Source: Acinetobacter equi
GTDB taxonomy: Bacteria; Pseudomonadota; Gammaproteobacteria; Pseudomonadales; Moraxellaceae
DNA: 64,000 bases
Assembly (NCBI RefSeq): GCF_001307195.1
Contig: NZ_CP012808.1
Span: 1,302,001 to 1,366,000, forward strand
Reading direction: 5' to 3'
Shown here: positions 30,810 to 39,422 of the stretch, one piece after another
How positions within the stretch are numbered: position 1 is the first letter of the stretch
Layout of the letters: each line of letters opens with the position of its first letter
Notes under the pieces: generated by a model
Told to the model about the DNA's origin: nothing
Databases searched by the model: none
What the model saw: the letters and a program-made list of their open reading frames with translations, nothing else
Translations under genes and position numbers: made by a program

Positions 30810-31733
30810 TTAAGTCAGCTTTTTCTTCGCAAGTGTAATCATTAATACACCAATAATATTTAAAGCACAGCCAAACCATTGAATTAAGTTTAAGCTTTCT
30901 CCTAAAAATATTGTCGCTAAGATTAGGGTTAAAACAGGACCAACTGATGCAATCATAGCTGACTGAGCTGCACCAATTCGAGCAATACTTTGAGCCATAA
31001 GAACCGTAGGTAATACGGTCACTAAAAAACCGAGTGCAATACCATACCAAATAATATTTGTCGGAAGTTCTGTTAATAATTGAATTGGATGGGGTGTTTC
31101 AATCAGGTAATGTAAAATTGTCCCGATACAGGCGATACTTAAAGCAAGACCTGTAAAATTCCAACTACCAAATTTTTGAATTAATTTAGGTGTCAATAAT
31201 AAATAACAAGCAAAACATACAGCACTAGCAAATACGAGACTACTACCTAACCAAAAATTACTTTCATGAGGTACATTGCTTTGTTCTTGTAGCATGACTA
31301 ATACAGTGCCACCATAACTTAAGACGATCGCAAATATACTTTTAAAATTAAGCTTTTGTTTAAAAATAAAGCTAGATGCAATAACAGTTAATGTTGGATA
31401 TAAAAATAAAATAATGCGCTCTAATGAGGCACTAATATACATAAGGCCTACAAAATCAAGCCAACTTGAAAAATAATAGCCAAGTAAACCAGCCAAAAGT
31501 AATAAGGTCCAATCCTTGATTGAAATGTTTTTATTCCGATGTCGATTGAGCCAACAAAGCACAAGAAAAAAGGGTAAGGCACTACTCATTCGAAGCATCA
31601 TTAATAGTGTGCCATCGACTAAAGCAGATTCAGCATATGCTTGTTTTATGAGAATAGATTTTGTGCTAAATAAAAAAGCGGCAAGTATTGCAAATATAGA
31701 ACCTATTTGAGTTTTAGTGAGTGCTAAGGTCAT
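30810..31733 (-). CDS. EamA/DMT superfamily transporter
   Basis: About 307 residues with ten predicted transmembrane helices in two EamA repeats (repeat 1 about 8-145, repeat 2 about 155-300). Each repeat ends with a conserved helix such as LIATIFLGESLNLIQWFGCALNIIGV. I placed the start at ATG 31733 (MTLALTKTQIGSIFAILAAFLFS); an upstream ATG at 31829 would add a 32-residue non-conserved Cys/Lys-rich leader. It is a metabolite or amino-acid exporter by family. The upstream region carries repeat elements and possible NtrC sites. Confidence 0.85.
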   Translation of the reverse strand: MTLALTKTQIGSIFAILAAFLFSTKSILIKQAYAESALVDGTLLMMLRMSSALPFFLVLCWLNRHRNKNISIKDWTLLLLAGLLGYYFSSWLDFVGLMYISASLERIILFLYPTLTVIASSFIFKQKLNFKSIFAIVLSYGGTVLVMLQEQSNVPHESNFWLGSSLVFASAVCFACYLLLTPKLIQKFGSWNFTGLALSIACIGTILHYLIETPHPIQLLTELPTNIIWYGIALGFLVTVLPTVLMAQSIARIGAAQSAMIASVGPVLTLILATIFLGESLNLIQWFGCALNIIGVLMITLAKKKLT

Positions 31734-31801
31734 ATGAGCAATTACGTTTGAAGTTGGTTTTAGGTAAATTTTTAGATAATTTGAATGAAAAATAAAGCAT
31801 C

Positions 31802-31857
31802 CATCTAACCTATTTTTATAGCAACACATAAAAATAAAGAGAGAAAAGGGTTAGATG
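31802..31857. repeat. Inverted repeat upstream of the EamA gene
   Basis: CATCTAACC (31802-31810) and its exact reverse complement GGTTAGATG (31849-31857) are separated by 38 bases, about 70 and 115 bp upstream of the EamA ATG. They are possible paired operator half-sites. The left arm also overlaps a GG-N10-GC arrangement on the minus strand, the minimal sigma-54 promoter spacing. Confidence 0.4.
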
Positions 31858-31954
31858 AAAGTGCATATAGTATAAATATAAAAAGGTATTAAATAATATT
31901 TAAATAAATGAATAAATAATTGAACTAATTGGAATATAAGAACTCAAATCAATA

Positions 31955-32005
31955 TGCACATGTATGGTGCATTATTATGAATACATCACGCACCAAAATG
32001 ATGAA
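31955..32005. promoter_or_regulatory. Two NtrC-like enhancer sites
   Basis: Site 1, TGCAC-N7-GTGCA (31955-31971), matches the TGCACC-N5-GGTGCA consensus at 11 of 12 positions. Site 2, CGCACC-N5-GATGAA (31989-32005), matches 9 of 12. Their centres are 34 bp apart, about three helical turns. They lie about 220-270 bp upstream of the EamA start, an enhancer-like distance. The assignment is by consensus only. Confidence 0.4.
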
Positions 32006-32170
32006 TAAAATAATTTTAAAAAAATTAATCCGCATTTAAGACGATTTGCTAATAACTAAAAATTTCAAAATGAGCTTAATAAAAGCCTTTATTAATAAAA
32101 AGCTTATATTCTTATTTATATAGATGATGAAATATTTGATTGATATTGTATTTAATTCTTGCGTATTTTT

Positions 32171-32291
32171 GTCAATAAGGTCAATTGGAGTTATTGGGAT
32201 GTAGTGCTACGGTGAAATATTAGATAGATCAAGTCTTATAATAAAAATGAACTTTGGAAAGGTTGATTGAAATAGCGTCAATTAGGTCAAT
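32171..32291. repeat. Pair of 15-bp direct repeats
   Basis: GTCAATAAGGTCAAT at 32171-32185 and GTCAATTAGGTCAAT at 32277-32291 differ at one base and start 106 bp apart. Each copy is itself two GTCAAT units spaced 9 bp. They lie 275-400 bp upstream of pntA. Unknown function; possibly operator sites. Confidence 0.5.
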
Positions 32292-32566
32292 CAGGAAATT
32301 GGAAAATTAGATTAGTATAAAAAACAGAAGTTGACTAAAAAGAATACTAATTATAAATAAAATTTATATAAAATCTAATTAAGTATTTTTATATCTTATT
32401 ATTATTTTTATGAATGGTCAGTCTAATAAGTAGGTATTTATTAAATAAATAGTAGGTAGTAATTAGAAAAATTTTCATTAGAATCCAAAAATAATAGAAA
32501 TTTAGATCTAAAGGTAATGCTGCATTTTGCAGTGTTAATCAAAAAAACATGGCTTGAGGGATGCTC

Positions 32567-33694
32567 ATGCGAATAGGAATTCCAGCAGAAACTGTGACCG
32601 GTGAAAATCGAGTGGCGGCTACGCCAGAAACAGTAAAAAAGTTAATTAGTGCAGGACATGATGTGGTGGTTGAGCATCATGCGGGCATTAATGCTGCATA
32701 TATTGATAGTGCATATGAACAAGTCGGCGCAAAAATTGTTGATGATGCTTATATTGGTAGTCAATTAATTTTAAAAGTCCGTGCACCGCAGGGTAGTGAA
32801 ATTCAAAAAATCACAGCCAACACGACTGTTGTTGCAATGTTTGATCCTTATCGCAATACAGAGTTGGAGAGTTTTGCAAAGCAAAACATTACCTCATTTG
32901 CATTAGAGCTTTTACCTCGAACATTATCTCGTGCACAAAATATGGATGTTCTATCATCTCAAGCCAATTTAGCAGGTTATAAATCTGTGTTATTAGCCGC
33001 AAATGAATATCAGCGTATGTTCCCTATGTTAATGACAGCTGCTGGAACGGTTAAACCAGCACGTGTTGTGGTTATGGGGGTTGGTGTTGCAGGTTTACAA
33101 GCAATAGCAACAGCCAAACGTTTAGGTGCTGTGGTTGAAGCAACAGATTTACGTCCAACTGCAAAAGATCAAGTTGAGTCTTTGGGTGGCAAATGGCTTG
33201 ATATTCCAATGTCTGAAGAAGAAAAACAACGTGCTGCCGATGCTGCTAAAAATGGCTATGGATGGATGCCAGGCGAACAATATATAAAAGATCAGACAGC
33301 AATTGTTGATAAAGCTGTTTCAAATGCAGATATTGTGATTACAACTGCACTTCTACCTGGTCGTGATGCACCGCGTTTAATTCAAGCAGAAACAATTGCA
33401 AAAATGAAACCTGGTTCAGTCATTTTAGATATGGCTGTTGAAACAGGTGGAAATGTTGCATGTTCAAAATGTGGTGAAACTGTCGTTACGGATAATGGCG
33501 TAAAAATTCTAGGTATTCCAAATATTCCATCTACTGTTGCAACAGAAGCGTCTGCTTTATATGCCCGAAATGTTTTTAATTTTGTCGAAACTTTATTTGA
33601 TTCGGAAAAGAACATTTTAATTAATCAGGATGATGATATTCAAAAAGCATTACTGCTCACTTATGGCGGTCAAGTACTGCTTAAACGTGGTTAA
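32567..33694 (+). CDS. pntA1: NAD(P) transhydrogenase subunit alpha, part 1
   Basis: About 375 residues; the NAD(H)-binding domain I of proton-translocating transhydrogenase, which interconverts NADH and NADPH using the proton gradient. The N-terminus [26 protein letters not shown] is diagnostic. The NAD-binding segment [31 protein letters not shown] is at about 170-200. I chose ATG 32567 because GAGGG ends 6 bases upstream; ATG 32561 abuts that Shine-Dalgarno. As in Rhodospirillum and Acinetobacter, the alpha subunit is split into two genes. Confidence 0.93.
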   Translation: MRIGIPAETVTGENRVAATPETVKKLISAGHDVVVEHHAGINAAYIDSAYEQVGAKIVDDAYIGSQLILKVRAPQGSEIQKITANTTVVAMFDPYRNTELESFAKQNITSFALELLPRTLSRAQNMDVLSSQANLAGYKSVLLAANEYQRMFPMLMTAAGTVKPARVVVMGVGVAGLQAIATAKRLGAVVEATDLRPTAKDQVESLGGKWLDIPMSEEEKQRAADAAKNGYGWMPGEQYIKDQTAIVDKAVSNADIVITTALLPGRDAPRLIQAETIAKMKPGSVILDMAVETGGNVACSKCGETVVTDNGVKILGIPNIPSTVATEASALYARNVFNFVETLFDSEKNILINQDDDIQKALLLTYGGQVLLKRG

Positions 33695-33705
33695 GGAGAA
33701 CGGAC

Positions 33706-34026
33706 ATGGTTGAAACAATCACAATTTTTGTCTTAGCAATTTTTGTAGGTTATTACGTTGTTTGGGGTGTAACACCTGCATTGCATACGCCATTGATGGC
33801 AGTTACGAATGCTTTATCTTCAATTATTATTGTGGGTGCAATGATTCAAACCGTAGGAATTCCAGGTGTTATTGATGCGAGTGTGCAATTCCAAAGCATT
33901 AACATTGTTAGCGTATTGGGTGCTATAGCTGTATTTCTTGCAAGTATTAATATTTTTGGTGGTTTTGCTGTAACGGCTCGAATGCTTGAAATGTTTAAAC
34001 CAAAGCAAAAGAAAAAAGAGGGTTAA
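33706..34026 (+). CDS. pntA2: NAD(P) transhydrogenase subunit alpha, part 2
   Basis: A 106-residue membrane piece of domain II with three to four helices and a Lys-rich C-terminus ([11 protein letters not shown]). It corresponds to the C-terminal membrane part of E. coli PntA. It has AAGGAG 7 bases before the ATG, a 12-bp gap after part 1 and a 3-bp gap before pntB. Confidence 0.92.
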   Translation: MVETITIFVLAIFVGYYVVWGVTPALHTPLMAVTNALSSIIIVGAMIQTVGIPGVIDASVQFQSINIVSVLGAIAVFLASINIFGGFAVTARMLEMFKPKQKKKEG

Positions 34027-34029
34027 ACA

Positions 34030-35483
34030 ATGGATTTCATTCGTGAATATGCAAACTGGTTCTATTTAATTGGCGCTATTCTTTTTATTTTAACTTTACG
34101 TGGTTTATCTGGACCAAAAACAGCAATTGCAGGGAATCGTTATGGCATGATTGCTATGACGATTGCTGTTATTACGACATTTTTTGTAGCAGATCATCCT
34201 GTGGTTTGGATGATTGTTGGTGCAATGGTGTTAGGTGCAATTGTGGGGATTGCTCGTGCACGTACAGTTCCAATGACGCAGATGCCTGAAACTGTTGCAT
34301 TAATGCATTCTTTAGTCGGCTTAGCTGCTGTGCTTATTGCCATTGCTGCAATTTTACATAACAACCAATTAAGCGCTTTATTTGTACAGAATGAATCAGC
34401 ATTAACAGCAGCTGGTGTTTCTCATGTGCATATGAGTAAAGTGCATTTATTTGAACTCTTTGTGGGGTGTTTTGTAGGGGCAATTACCTTTACAGCATCT
34501 GTTTTTGCTTATGGGAAATTGGCTGCAAAAAAATGGGCAAAAACCATTTCAGGTGCTTGGGTAAAACCTGTACAAGCAGTTATTTTTATTGCCATGCTTG
34601 GCTTTGGTATAAGTTTCTTCCTAACAGGTGATATGACATCATTTTGGTTGATGACAGTCCTTGCTCTTGCTTTTGGTTGGGTTTGGATTGCACCAGTCGG
34701 CGGGGGGATATGCCTGTTGTGGTATCACTTTTGAACTCATTCTCAGGTTGGGCTGCTGCGGGTATTGGTTTTACACTTGAAAATAATATGCTCATTGTTG
34801 CAGGTTCATTGGTTGGATCTTCAGGAGCAATTCTGTCTTACATTATGTGTAAAGCAATGAACCGTTCAATCATCAATGTCTTATTTGGTGGTGCAATGGG
34901 TGGGGCTGTTGCTGCAACGGCTAATACAGGTGAACAAGTTCAGCGTAACTATCGTTCAGGTTCGGCAGATGATGCAGGATTCCTTATGTCAAATGCAGAT
35001 AGTGTGGTGATTGTACCTGGTTATGGTATGGCACAAGGTCGTGCGCAAAACGCAGTAAAAGAATTGGCAAATTTATTAAAAGAACAAGGTGTTACTGTTC
35101 GTTTTGCGATTCACCCTGTAGCAGGTCGTATGCCAGGACATATGAACGTTTTACTTGCTGAAGCGGATGTACCATACGAAGATATTTTGGAGATGGATGA
35201 AATTAACTCTGATTTCCCAGCTACAGATGTTGTATTGGTTATTGGTGCAAATGATGTGGTTAACCCAGCAGCAAAAGATGATCCGAGTTCGCCAATTTAT
35301 GGAATGCCAATTTTAGAAGCACATAAAGCGCGTACGATTATGGTGATTAAGCGTTCTATGGCAACTGGTTATGCAGGTTTAGATAATGACTTGTTCTATA
35401 ACGATAAAACCATGATGGTATTTGGTGATGCGAAGAAAGTCGTGGAAGATATGACAAAAGCCATTAATGGTACAGGTCACTAA
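34030..35483 (+). pseudogene. pntB: NAD(P) transhydrogenase subunit beta, split by a -1 frameshift
   Basis: Two overlapping frames together make one PntB. The first (34030-34734) covers the membrane domain II with about nine helices and runs into [11 protein letters not shown] before going out of frame. The second carries [24 protein letters not shown] through the NADP-binding domain III ([30 protein letters not shown]). The junction is a run of six G at 34702-34707. Seven G would restore an open frame of 484 residues, the normal length, with no other defect. It is either a sequencing error in a homopolymer, a recent mutation, or a slippage switch. Confidence 0.9.
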
Positions 35484-35495
35484 ATTTTCATTTAT

Positions 35496-35526
35496 AAAAA
35501 AACCGCCACTTTGGCGGTTTTTTTTA
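35496..35526. terminator. Rho-independent terminator after the pnt operon
   Basis: A stem AAAAAACCGCCA / TGGCGGTTTTTT with a CTT loop and a T8 tail, 12 bases past the pntB stop. Confidence 0.92.
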
Positions 35527-35575
35527 TGAGATCATTATTTTTAATAACGATAGTAAAAAATAGGATTATTAAGTA

Positions 35576-36265
35576 ATGAATTCTTGGCTAATAGTCATTT
35601 TTATCTGTTTGTTTTCAAATAGTTTATATGCTCAAATCTTTGAAATTCAGCAAGGTTCTGATTTGTATACAGCAATCATTGAGGTTGAATGTGAGGAAGA
35701 TACTTGTTCAGGGCTTGGGAAAGTTAAGTTATATAGCAAAGAAAATAAAAAATTAATTCAAAATTTTGAGTCAGAAGATCTTTATTTTTATCTCAATGAA
35801 AATCAGCAACCATCAGTCAATGTGATACAGCTATATAATGAGCAAAGTCCTTTAATTTTTGATGATTTTAATTTTGATGGAAGTATAGATTTAGCTATAC
35901 GAAATGGAAATATGGGATCATATGGTGGACCGACATATGATGTTTATGTGTATCATAAAAATAAGAAAAATTTTGTATTGAGTGAAGAGTTATCTGATTT
36001 AACTTATTTAAATTTAGGTATGTTTTATACAAATCATGAGCAAAAAAGAATAATTACATTCAATAAAAGTGGTTGTTGCTTTCATGTTACAGAAGAATAT
36101 CAAGTTGTTCCTAAAAAAGGATTAGTTCTAGTTAAAGAGTTTATTGAAGACGCAACTCACGCTGTTGGTGGAGATAGAGTAGAGGTCACAGAACGTAATT
36201 TAATTAATGGGAAATGGAACGAAACCATTAATTATTATCCAATTGATGAATATTATGAAAATTAA
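35576..36265 (+). CDS. Secreted XAC2610-like protein
   Basis: A 229-residue protein with a signal peptide (1-19, cleavage LYA-Q), followed by a beta-rich domain with a calcium-binding-like loop DFNFDGSIDLAI (ligands D97, N99, D101, D105), then YGGPTYDVYVYHKNKKNFVLSEEL. That combination is what I associate with XAC2610-related proteins. The Xanthomonas founder is an inhibitor of a type IV secretion lysozyme effector, but most relatives are uncharacterised. Four Cys are present (two adjacent, SGCCFHV), suggesting periplasmic disulfides. No effector or secretion gene is near. The start is ATG 35576 (35576-35578). Confidence 0.75.
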   Translation: MNSWLIVIFICLFSNSLYAQIFEIQQGSDLYTAIIEVECEEDTCSGLGKVKLYSKENKKLIQNFESEDLYFYLNENQQPSVNVIQLYNEQSPLIFDDFNFDGSIDLAIRNGNMGSYGGPTYDVYVYHKNKKNFVLSEELSDLTYLNLGMFYTNHEQKRIITFNKSGCCFHVTEEYQVVPKKGLVLVKEFIEDATHAVGGDRVEVTERNLINGKWNETINYYPIDEYYEN

Positions 36266-36290
36266 GATTAGATTACGAATATCATAGATA

Positions 36291-36323
36291 TAAAAAAGCG
36301 ACCTAATAAGGCCGCTTTTTTAG
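36291..36323. terminator. Rho-independent terminator between the XAC2610-like gene and rsfS
   Basis: A stem AAAAAAGCGACC / GGCCGCTTTTTT (one mismatch) with loop TAATAA and a T-tail. It lies between convergent genes and is usable in both directions. Confidence 0.8.
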
Positions 36324-36334
36324 AATAAAGAAAA

Positions 36335-36736
36335 TTATGCTACAGACTCAGGAGTTGTACGCCATAAGCTTTCTAAATCATAGAATTTACGTGCTGTTGG
36401 AAGCATAACGTGTACAACAACATAACCTAAATCGATAAGGATCCATTCAGCATCACGTTCACCTTCAACACCAATTGGGCGAAAGCCTGCTTTACGTGCT
36501 TCTTCGGCAACATTGTTAGCAAGAGACTTAATATGACGAGTTGATGTACCACTAGCGATCACAATTGCATCAGCAACGTTGCTAATTTTGCTTACATCAA
36601 GTTCAACAATTTCTTTAGCTTTTACATCTAAAAGAGCTTCATGTACAACTTTAAGACAATCTTGTACAGCAGTGTTTTGTGAGTTCATTGCGAGATCGTG
36701 AGAATTAGAAGCGCTGGGCGATGGTTCTAAATTCAT
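36335..36736 (-). CDS. rsfS: Ribosomal silencing factor RsfS
   Basis: A 133-residue RsfS/Iojap protein that binds ribosomal protein uL14 and blocks subunit joining under starvation. Conserved parts are LDVSKISNVADAIVIASGTSTRHIKSLANNV, GVEGERDAEWILIDLGYVVVHVM and ARKFYDLESLW. The first ~16 residues (Ser/Asn-rich) are variable, so ATG 36688 is a possible alternative start. Relevant physiologically to relA (45708), but the genes are not linked. Confidence 0.94.
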   Translation of the reverse strand: MNLEPSPSASNSHDLAMNSQNTAVQDCLKVVHEALLDVKAKEIVELDVSKISNVADAIVIASGTSTRHIKSLANNVAEEARKAGFRPIGVEGERDAEWILIDLGYVVVHVMLPTARKFYDLESLWRTTPESVA

Positions 36737-36826
36737 AAAAGGTTTAAATTCCGGACTATTTTCATGTTCTAATATAGCTTATTTATCGCTAAATTTCAAT
36801 CGAGCAAATAAAAAGCAATTTAATAA

Positions 36827-37606
36827 TTATGGAAAATATTTACTTTTCCATACAAAAGAATTTTCTGAATGTTCTGATGGTTTATATTCGGCTGCGATAA
36901 AGCCAGTATATGAACTTTGTTTTAACCATGAGAAGATCTCTGCGAAAGGGATGGAGCCAGTATCAGGTTCATGACGACCAATACAATCTGCAAATTGAAT
37001 ATGTCCAATTTGGTGTATATTTTTGTGTAGAGCTTGTAGAATATTTTCATCCATCATTTGCATATGATAACAATCGAATTGCATTTTTAAAGCAGGGTGT
37101 TGTACGGCATTTAATACTTGATGTGCTTGCTCAATTGTTTGGATGAGAAAATTGGGCATATCTTTGCCATTAATCATTTCAAATACAGGCTGAATATCAT
37201 GCTCGCTCAACATTACACTGGCTAATCTTAAATTTTTAACTAAGGTTTCAAAACAAGTTGAATATTCAAGATGTGTTGGCTGTTTACCTGCCAAAATATT
37301 AACACTAGGAACTTGCAGCGCTTTAGCATAATCAATCGCTTGTTCGAGTGCTAGACGAAATTCGGTTGCTTTTTCTAGAATACTTGCAAGACCACATCCT
37401 CCTTGCATTAAGTCTCCAGTAGGAACATTAATTAAACATAAGCTAAGTTCATTTTCATCTAATTGTTTTTGTATATCTGAAATGGAAAGCACATAAGGAA
37501 ATTGAATTTCTACATGTCGAAAGCCATGTTTTTTTGCTAAAGCAAAACGCTCAATGAGCGGGACTTCAGTAAAAATCATTGAAATATTCACGGCTAAGTG
37601 GTTCAT
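36827..37606 (-). CDS. Hydroxypyruvate isomerase-like TIM-barrel protein
   Basis: A 259-residue AP-endonuclease-2-type TIM barrel of the Hyi family. The N-terminus NISMIFTEVPLIERFALAKKHGFRHVEIQFPY, the metal-binding region FEMINGKDMPNF, FDCYHMQMMD and GHIQFADCIGRHEPDTGSIPF fit hydroxypyruvate isomerase, which interconverts hydroxypyruvate and tartronate semialdehyde. The next gene upstream encodes the matching reductase, 17 bp away, which supports the assignment. Confidence 0.87.
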   Translation of the reverse strand: MNHLAVNISMIFTEVPLIERFALAKKHGFRHVEIQFPYVLSISDIQKQLDENELSLCLINVPTGDLMQGGCGLASILEKATEFRLALEQAIDYAKALQVPSVNILAGKQPTHLEYSTCFETLVKNLRLASVMLSEHDIQPVFEMINGKDMPNFLIQTIEQAHQVLNAVQHPALKMQFDCYHMQMMDENILQALHKNIHQIGHIQFADCIGRHEPDTGSIPFAEIFSWLKQSSYTGFIAAEYKPSEHSENSFVWKSKYFP

Positions 37607-37622
37607 ATCACGTCCTTATGAA

Positions 37623-38495
37623 TTAGTTTTGATGCTGAATTTGAAGAATAACGCTTGCCAAATCTGCTTCAGCATAGCCCTGATTTTGATGTGCTTGTAG
37701 CTGTGATAATGCATGTTGAGCTACAGGAATATCAAGTTGGAACTGCTTGGCAAGTTTTATCGCATTATTTAAATCTTTAGATAAAGTTTGTACTTTCCAT
37801 TGCACAGGTTCAAATGTATGAGTTGCCATACGCGGAGCTAATATTTGGAAAGGTTTTGAGTCAGCAAATCCACCAGCAAGTGCAGAAGCAAGTAGTGTTG
37901 TATCAACGCCCGCTTGGCTGGCTAGTGCAACAGCTTCAGCAATCAGTGTGCTATTCGCTGCAACAATGAGCTGATTACAAATTTTTGTTGCTTGTCCAGT
38001 TCCTGTGTTTCCCATACGCGTAACACGTTGCGAAAGTACTTGATAGAGATGAGTTAAGTTTTGAATTGTATGTTCATCACCACCTGCAAAAATGACCAAT
38101 GAGCCTTGTTCTGCACCCGCTGTACCACCAGAAACAGGAGAGTCAATCCAAGTTACTTGTTTATTTTTTGCTTTATCCGCAAGTTCTAAAGTTTTATCCA
38201 CAGATAGACTTGAAAAATCGACAATGATTTGATTTGGAAGAAGCCAATCTTGTATCTGTTCATAAACTTGTTCTACAGCCTGATCATCCGCCAAACACAT
38301 TAGAATAATAGGATAGTTCTGAATTTTATTAAGTTTTAATGCATGTGCACCTTGTTCAATTAATGGCATACATGCAGATGAGGTTCTATTCCAAACACCA
38401 ACATGAAAACCTGCATCGAGTAATCTGTGACTCATGCGTTTCCCCATAAGTCCCATACCTAAGAATGCAATTTTTGTTTGTTGACTAATGTTCAT
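37623..38495 (-). CDS. Tartronate semialdehyde reductase-like (GlxR/GarR family)
   Basis: A 290-residue beta-hydroxyacid dehydrogenase. NAD(P)-binding FLGMGLMGKRMSHRLLDAG is at about 10-28, substrate-binding DSPVSGGTAGAEQGSL near 117-132, and the catalytic Lys lies in GQATKICNQ near 170. It would reduce 2-hydroxy-3-oxopropionate to glycerate, the step after Hyi. It lies 36 bp from the crotonase upstream, so a three-gene operon is likely. Related 3-hydroxyisobutyrate dehydrogenases cannot be excluded. Confidence 0.87.
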   Translation of the reverse strand: MNISQQTKIAFLGMGLMGKRMSHRLLDAGFHVGVWNRTSSACMPLIEQGAHALKLNKIQNYPIILMCLADDQAVEQVYEQIQDWLLPNQIIVDFSSLSVDKTLELADKAKNKQVTWIDSPVSGGTAGAEQGSLVIFAGGDEHTIQNLTHLYQVLSQRVTRMGNTGTGQATKICNQLIVAANSTLIAEAVALASQAGVDTTLLASALAGGFADSKPFQILAPRMATHTFEPVQWKVQTLSKDLNNAIKLAKQFQLDIPVAQHALSQLQAHQNQGYAEADLASVILQIQHQN

Positions 38496-38531
38496 TTGAA
38501 ATCCTTTTCTATCTTTGTTTTTAGAAGTTAA

Positions 38532-39320
38532 TCATTTAAATTGGCGCGGTAAAAATTGGGTATCTGGATGCTTATCTTTTTTACGTGCTAATTGACTATT
38601 TTTGCCTAAGAGAAGTTTTAGCTGCCAAATTTTTTCTAAACGTAAAGATTTTTGTGGATGATGTTCCATCGCATTTAAAACCTGTTTAGCTGCGGCTAAG
38701 GCATCAGGAGATCTTTGAAGCATTTCTTCAGAAATTTGTTGGGCATGTTTTAATGGATGATCACTCAAATGAGTGATTAGACCAATGTTTTTGGCATATT
38801 CACCATCAAAAATACGCGCAGTTAAGGTCAATTCTTTTGCTAGATCTAGTCCGATTAGGCCTTTAAGTGATTTGCTTAAGCCCATGTCTGGTACGAGACC
38901 CCAACGACTTTCCATAATTGATATTTGGGTATTTGCGTGAGCGATACGAATATCTGCAGCTAAAGCGAGTTGCATGCCAGCACCGAAACAATAGCCTTCA
39001 ATTGCTGCAATGACAGGAATGGGCAATTCTTGCCAAACTAAGAATGCTTTTTGAAATAGGCTTTGACCCGGTTTAAGAAGTTCCCATGCTGCAAATGCTT
39101 TATTTTTAGGATTATTCAAATCACTGAGATCAATACCCGCACTAAAAACTTGAGCTTCACCTGTCAAAATAATGCAACGGACATGGCGATTTTTTTTTAA
39201 TTGATGTGCTGTTTTGACTAGTTCTTTGAGTAAAGCAAAACTCATAGCATTACGTTTTTCAGGACGATTAAGTGAAACAGTGGCAATACCATTTTGAATA
39301 TCTGTACGTATTAAAGTCAT
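38532..39320 (-). CDS. Crotonase/enoyl-CoA hydratase family protein
   Basis: About 262 residues of crotonase fold: NRPEKRNAMSFALL near the N-terminus, oxyanion-hole AGIDLSDL and EGYCFGAGMQLALAADIRIA. The catalytic Glu position reads IMESRWGLVPDMG, matching hydratase/isomerase members. I use ATG 39320 because the extra 28 residues from ATG 39404 are not conserved-looking. The role with glxR/hyi is unclear; the gene may belong to fatty or aromatic acid catabolism. Confidence 0.85.
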   Translation of the reverse strand: MTLIRTDIQNGIATVSLNRPEKRNAMSFALLKELVKTAHQLKKNRHVRCIILTGEAQVFSAGIDLSDLNNPKNKAFAAWELLKPGQSLFQKAFLVWQELPIPVIAAIEGYCFGAGMQLALAADIRIAHANTQISIMESRWGLVPDMGLSKSLKGLIGLDLAKELTLTARIFDGEYAKNIGLITHLSDHPLKHAQQISEEMLQRSPDALAAAKQVLNAMEHHPQKSLRLEKIWQLKLLLGKNSQLARKKDKHPDTQFLPRQFK

Positions 39321-39422
39321 TAACTTTGCTCTTATTTTTCCTAGATTGAGCATATCACGGACGTCACTTATATAAATGACACCATAGTCATAGAAAATCA
39401 TCATGCTCTATTTTAAAATTAG

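Larger units (their letters stand above)
31734..32566. other. Long AT-rich intergenic region between the EamA gene and pntA
   Basis: About 830 bp without a credible gene on either strand. It holds a 9-bp inverted repeat (31802-31810 / 31849-31857), two NtrC-like sites (31955-31971 and 31989-32005), and two copies of GTCAATNAGGTCAAT (32171-32185 and 32277-32291). It must include promoters for both divergent genes. Composition is more AT-rich than the neighbouring genes. Confidence 0.7.

Noticed and set aside
30134..31710. Plus-strand frames opposite the MFS and EamA genes
   Set aside because: They mirror minus-strand transporter genes that have clear membrane-protein character.
34644..35483. 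A separate gene beginning at ATG 34644
   Set aside because: Its first ~20 residues are nonsense relative to PntB, and the remainder continues PntB exactly. It is the downstream half of a frameshifted gene.
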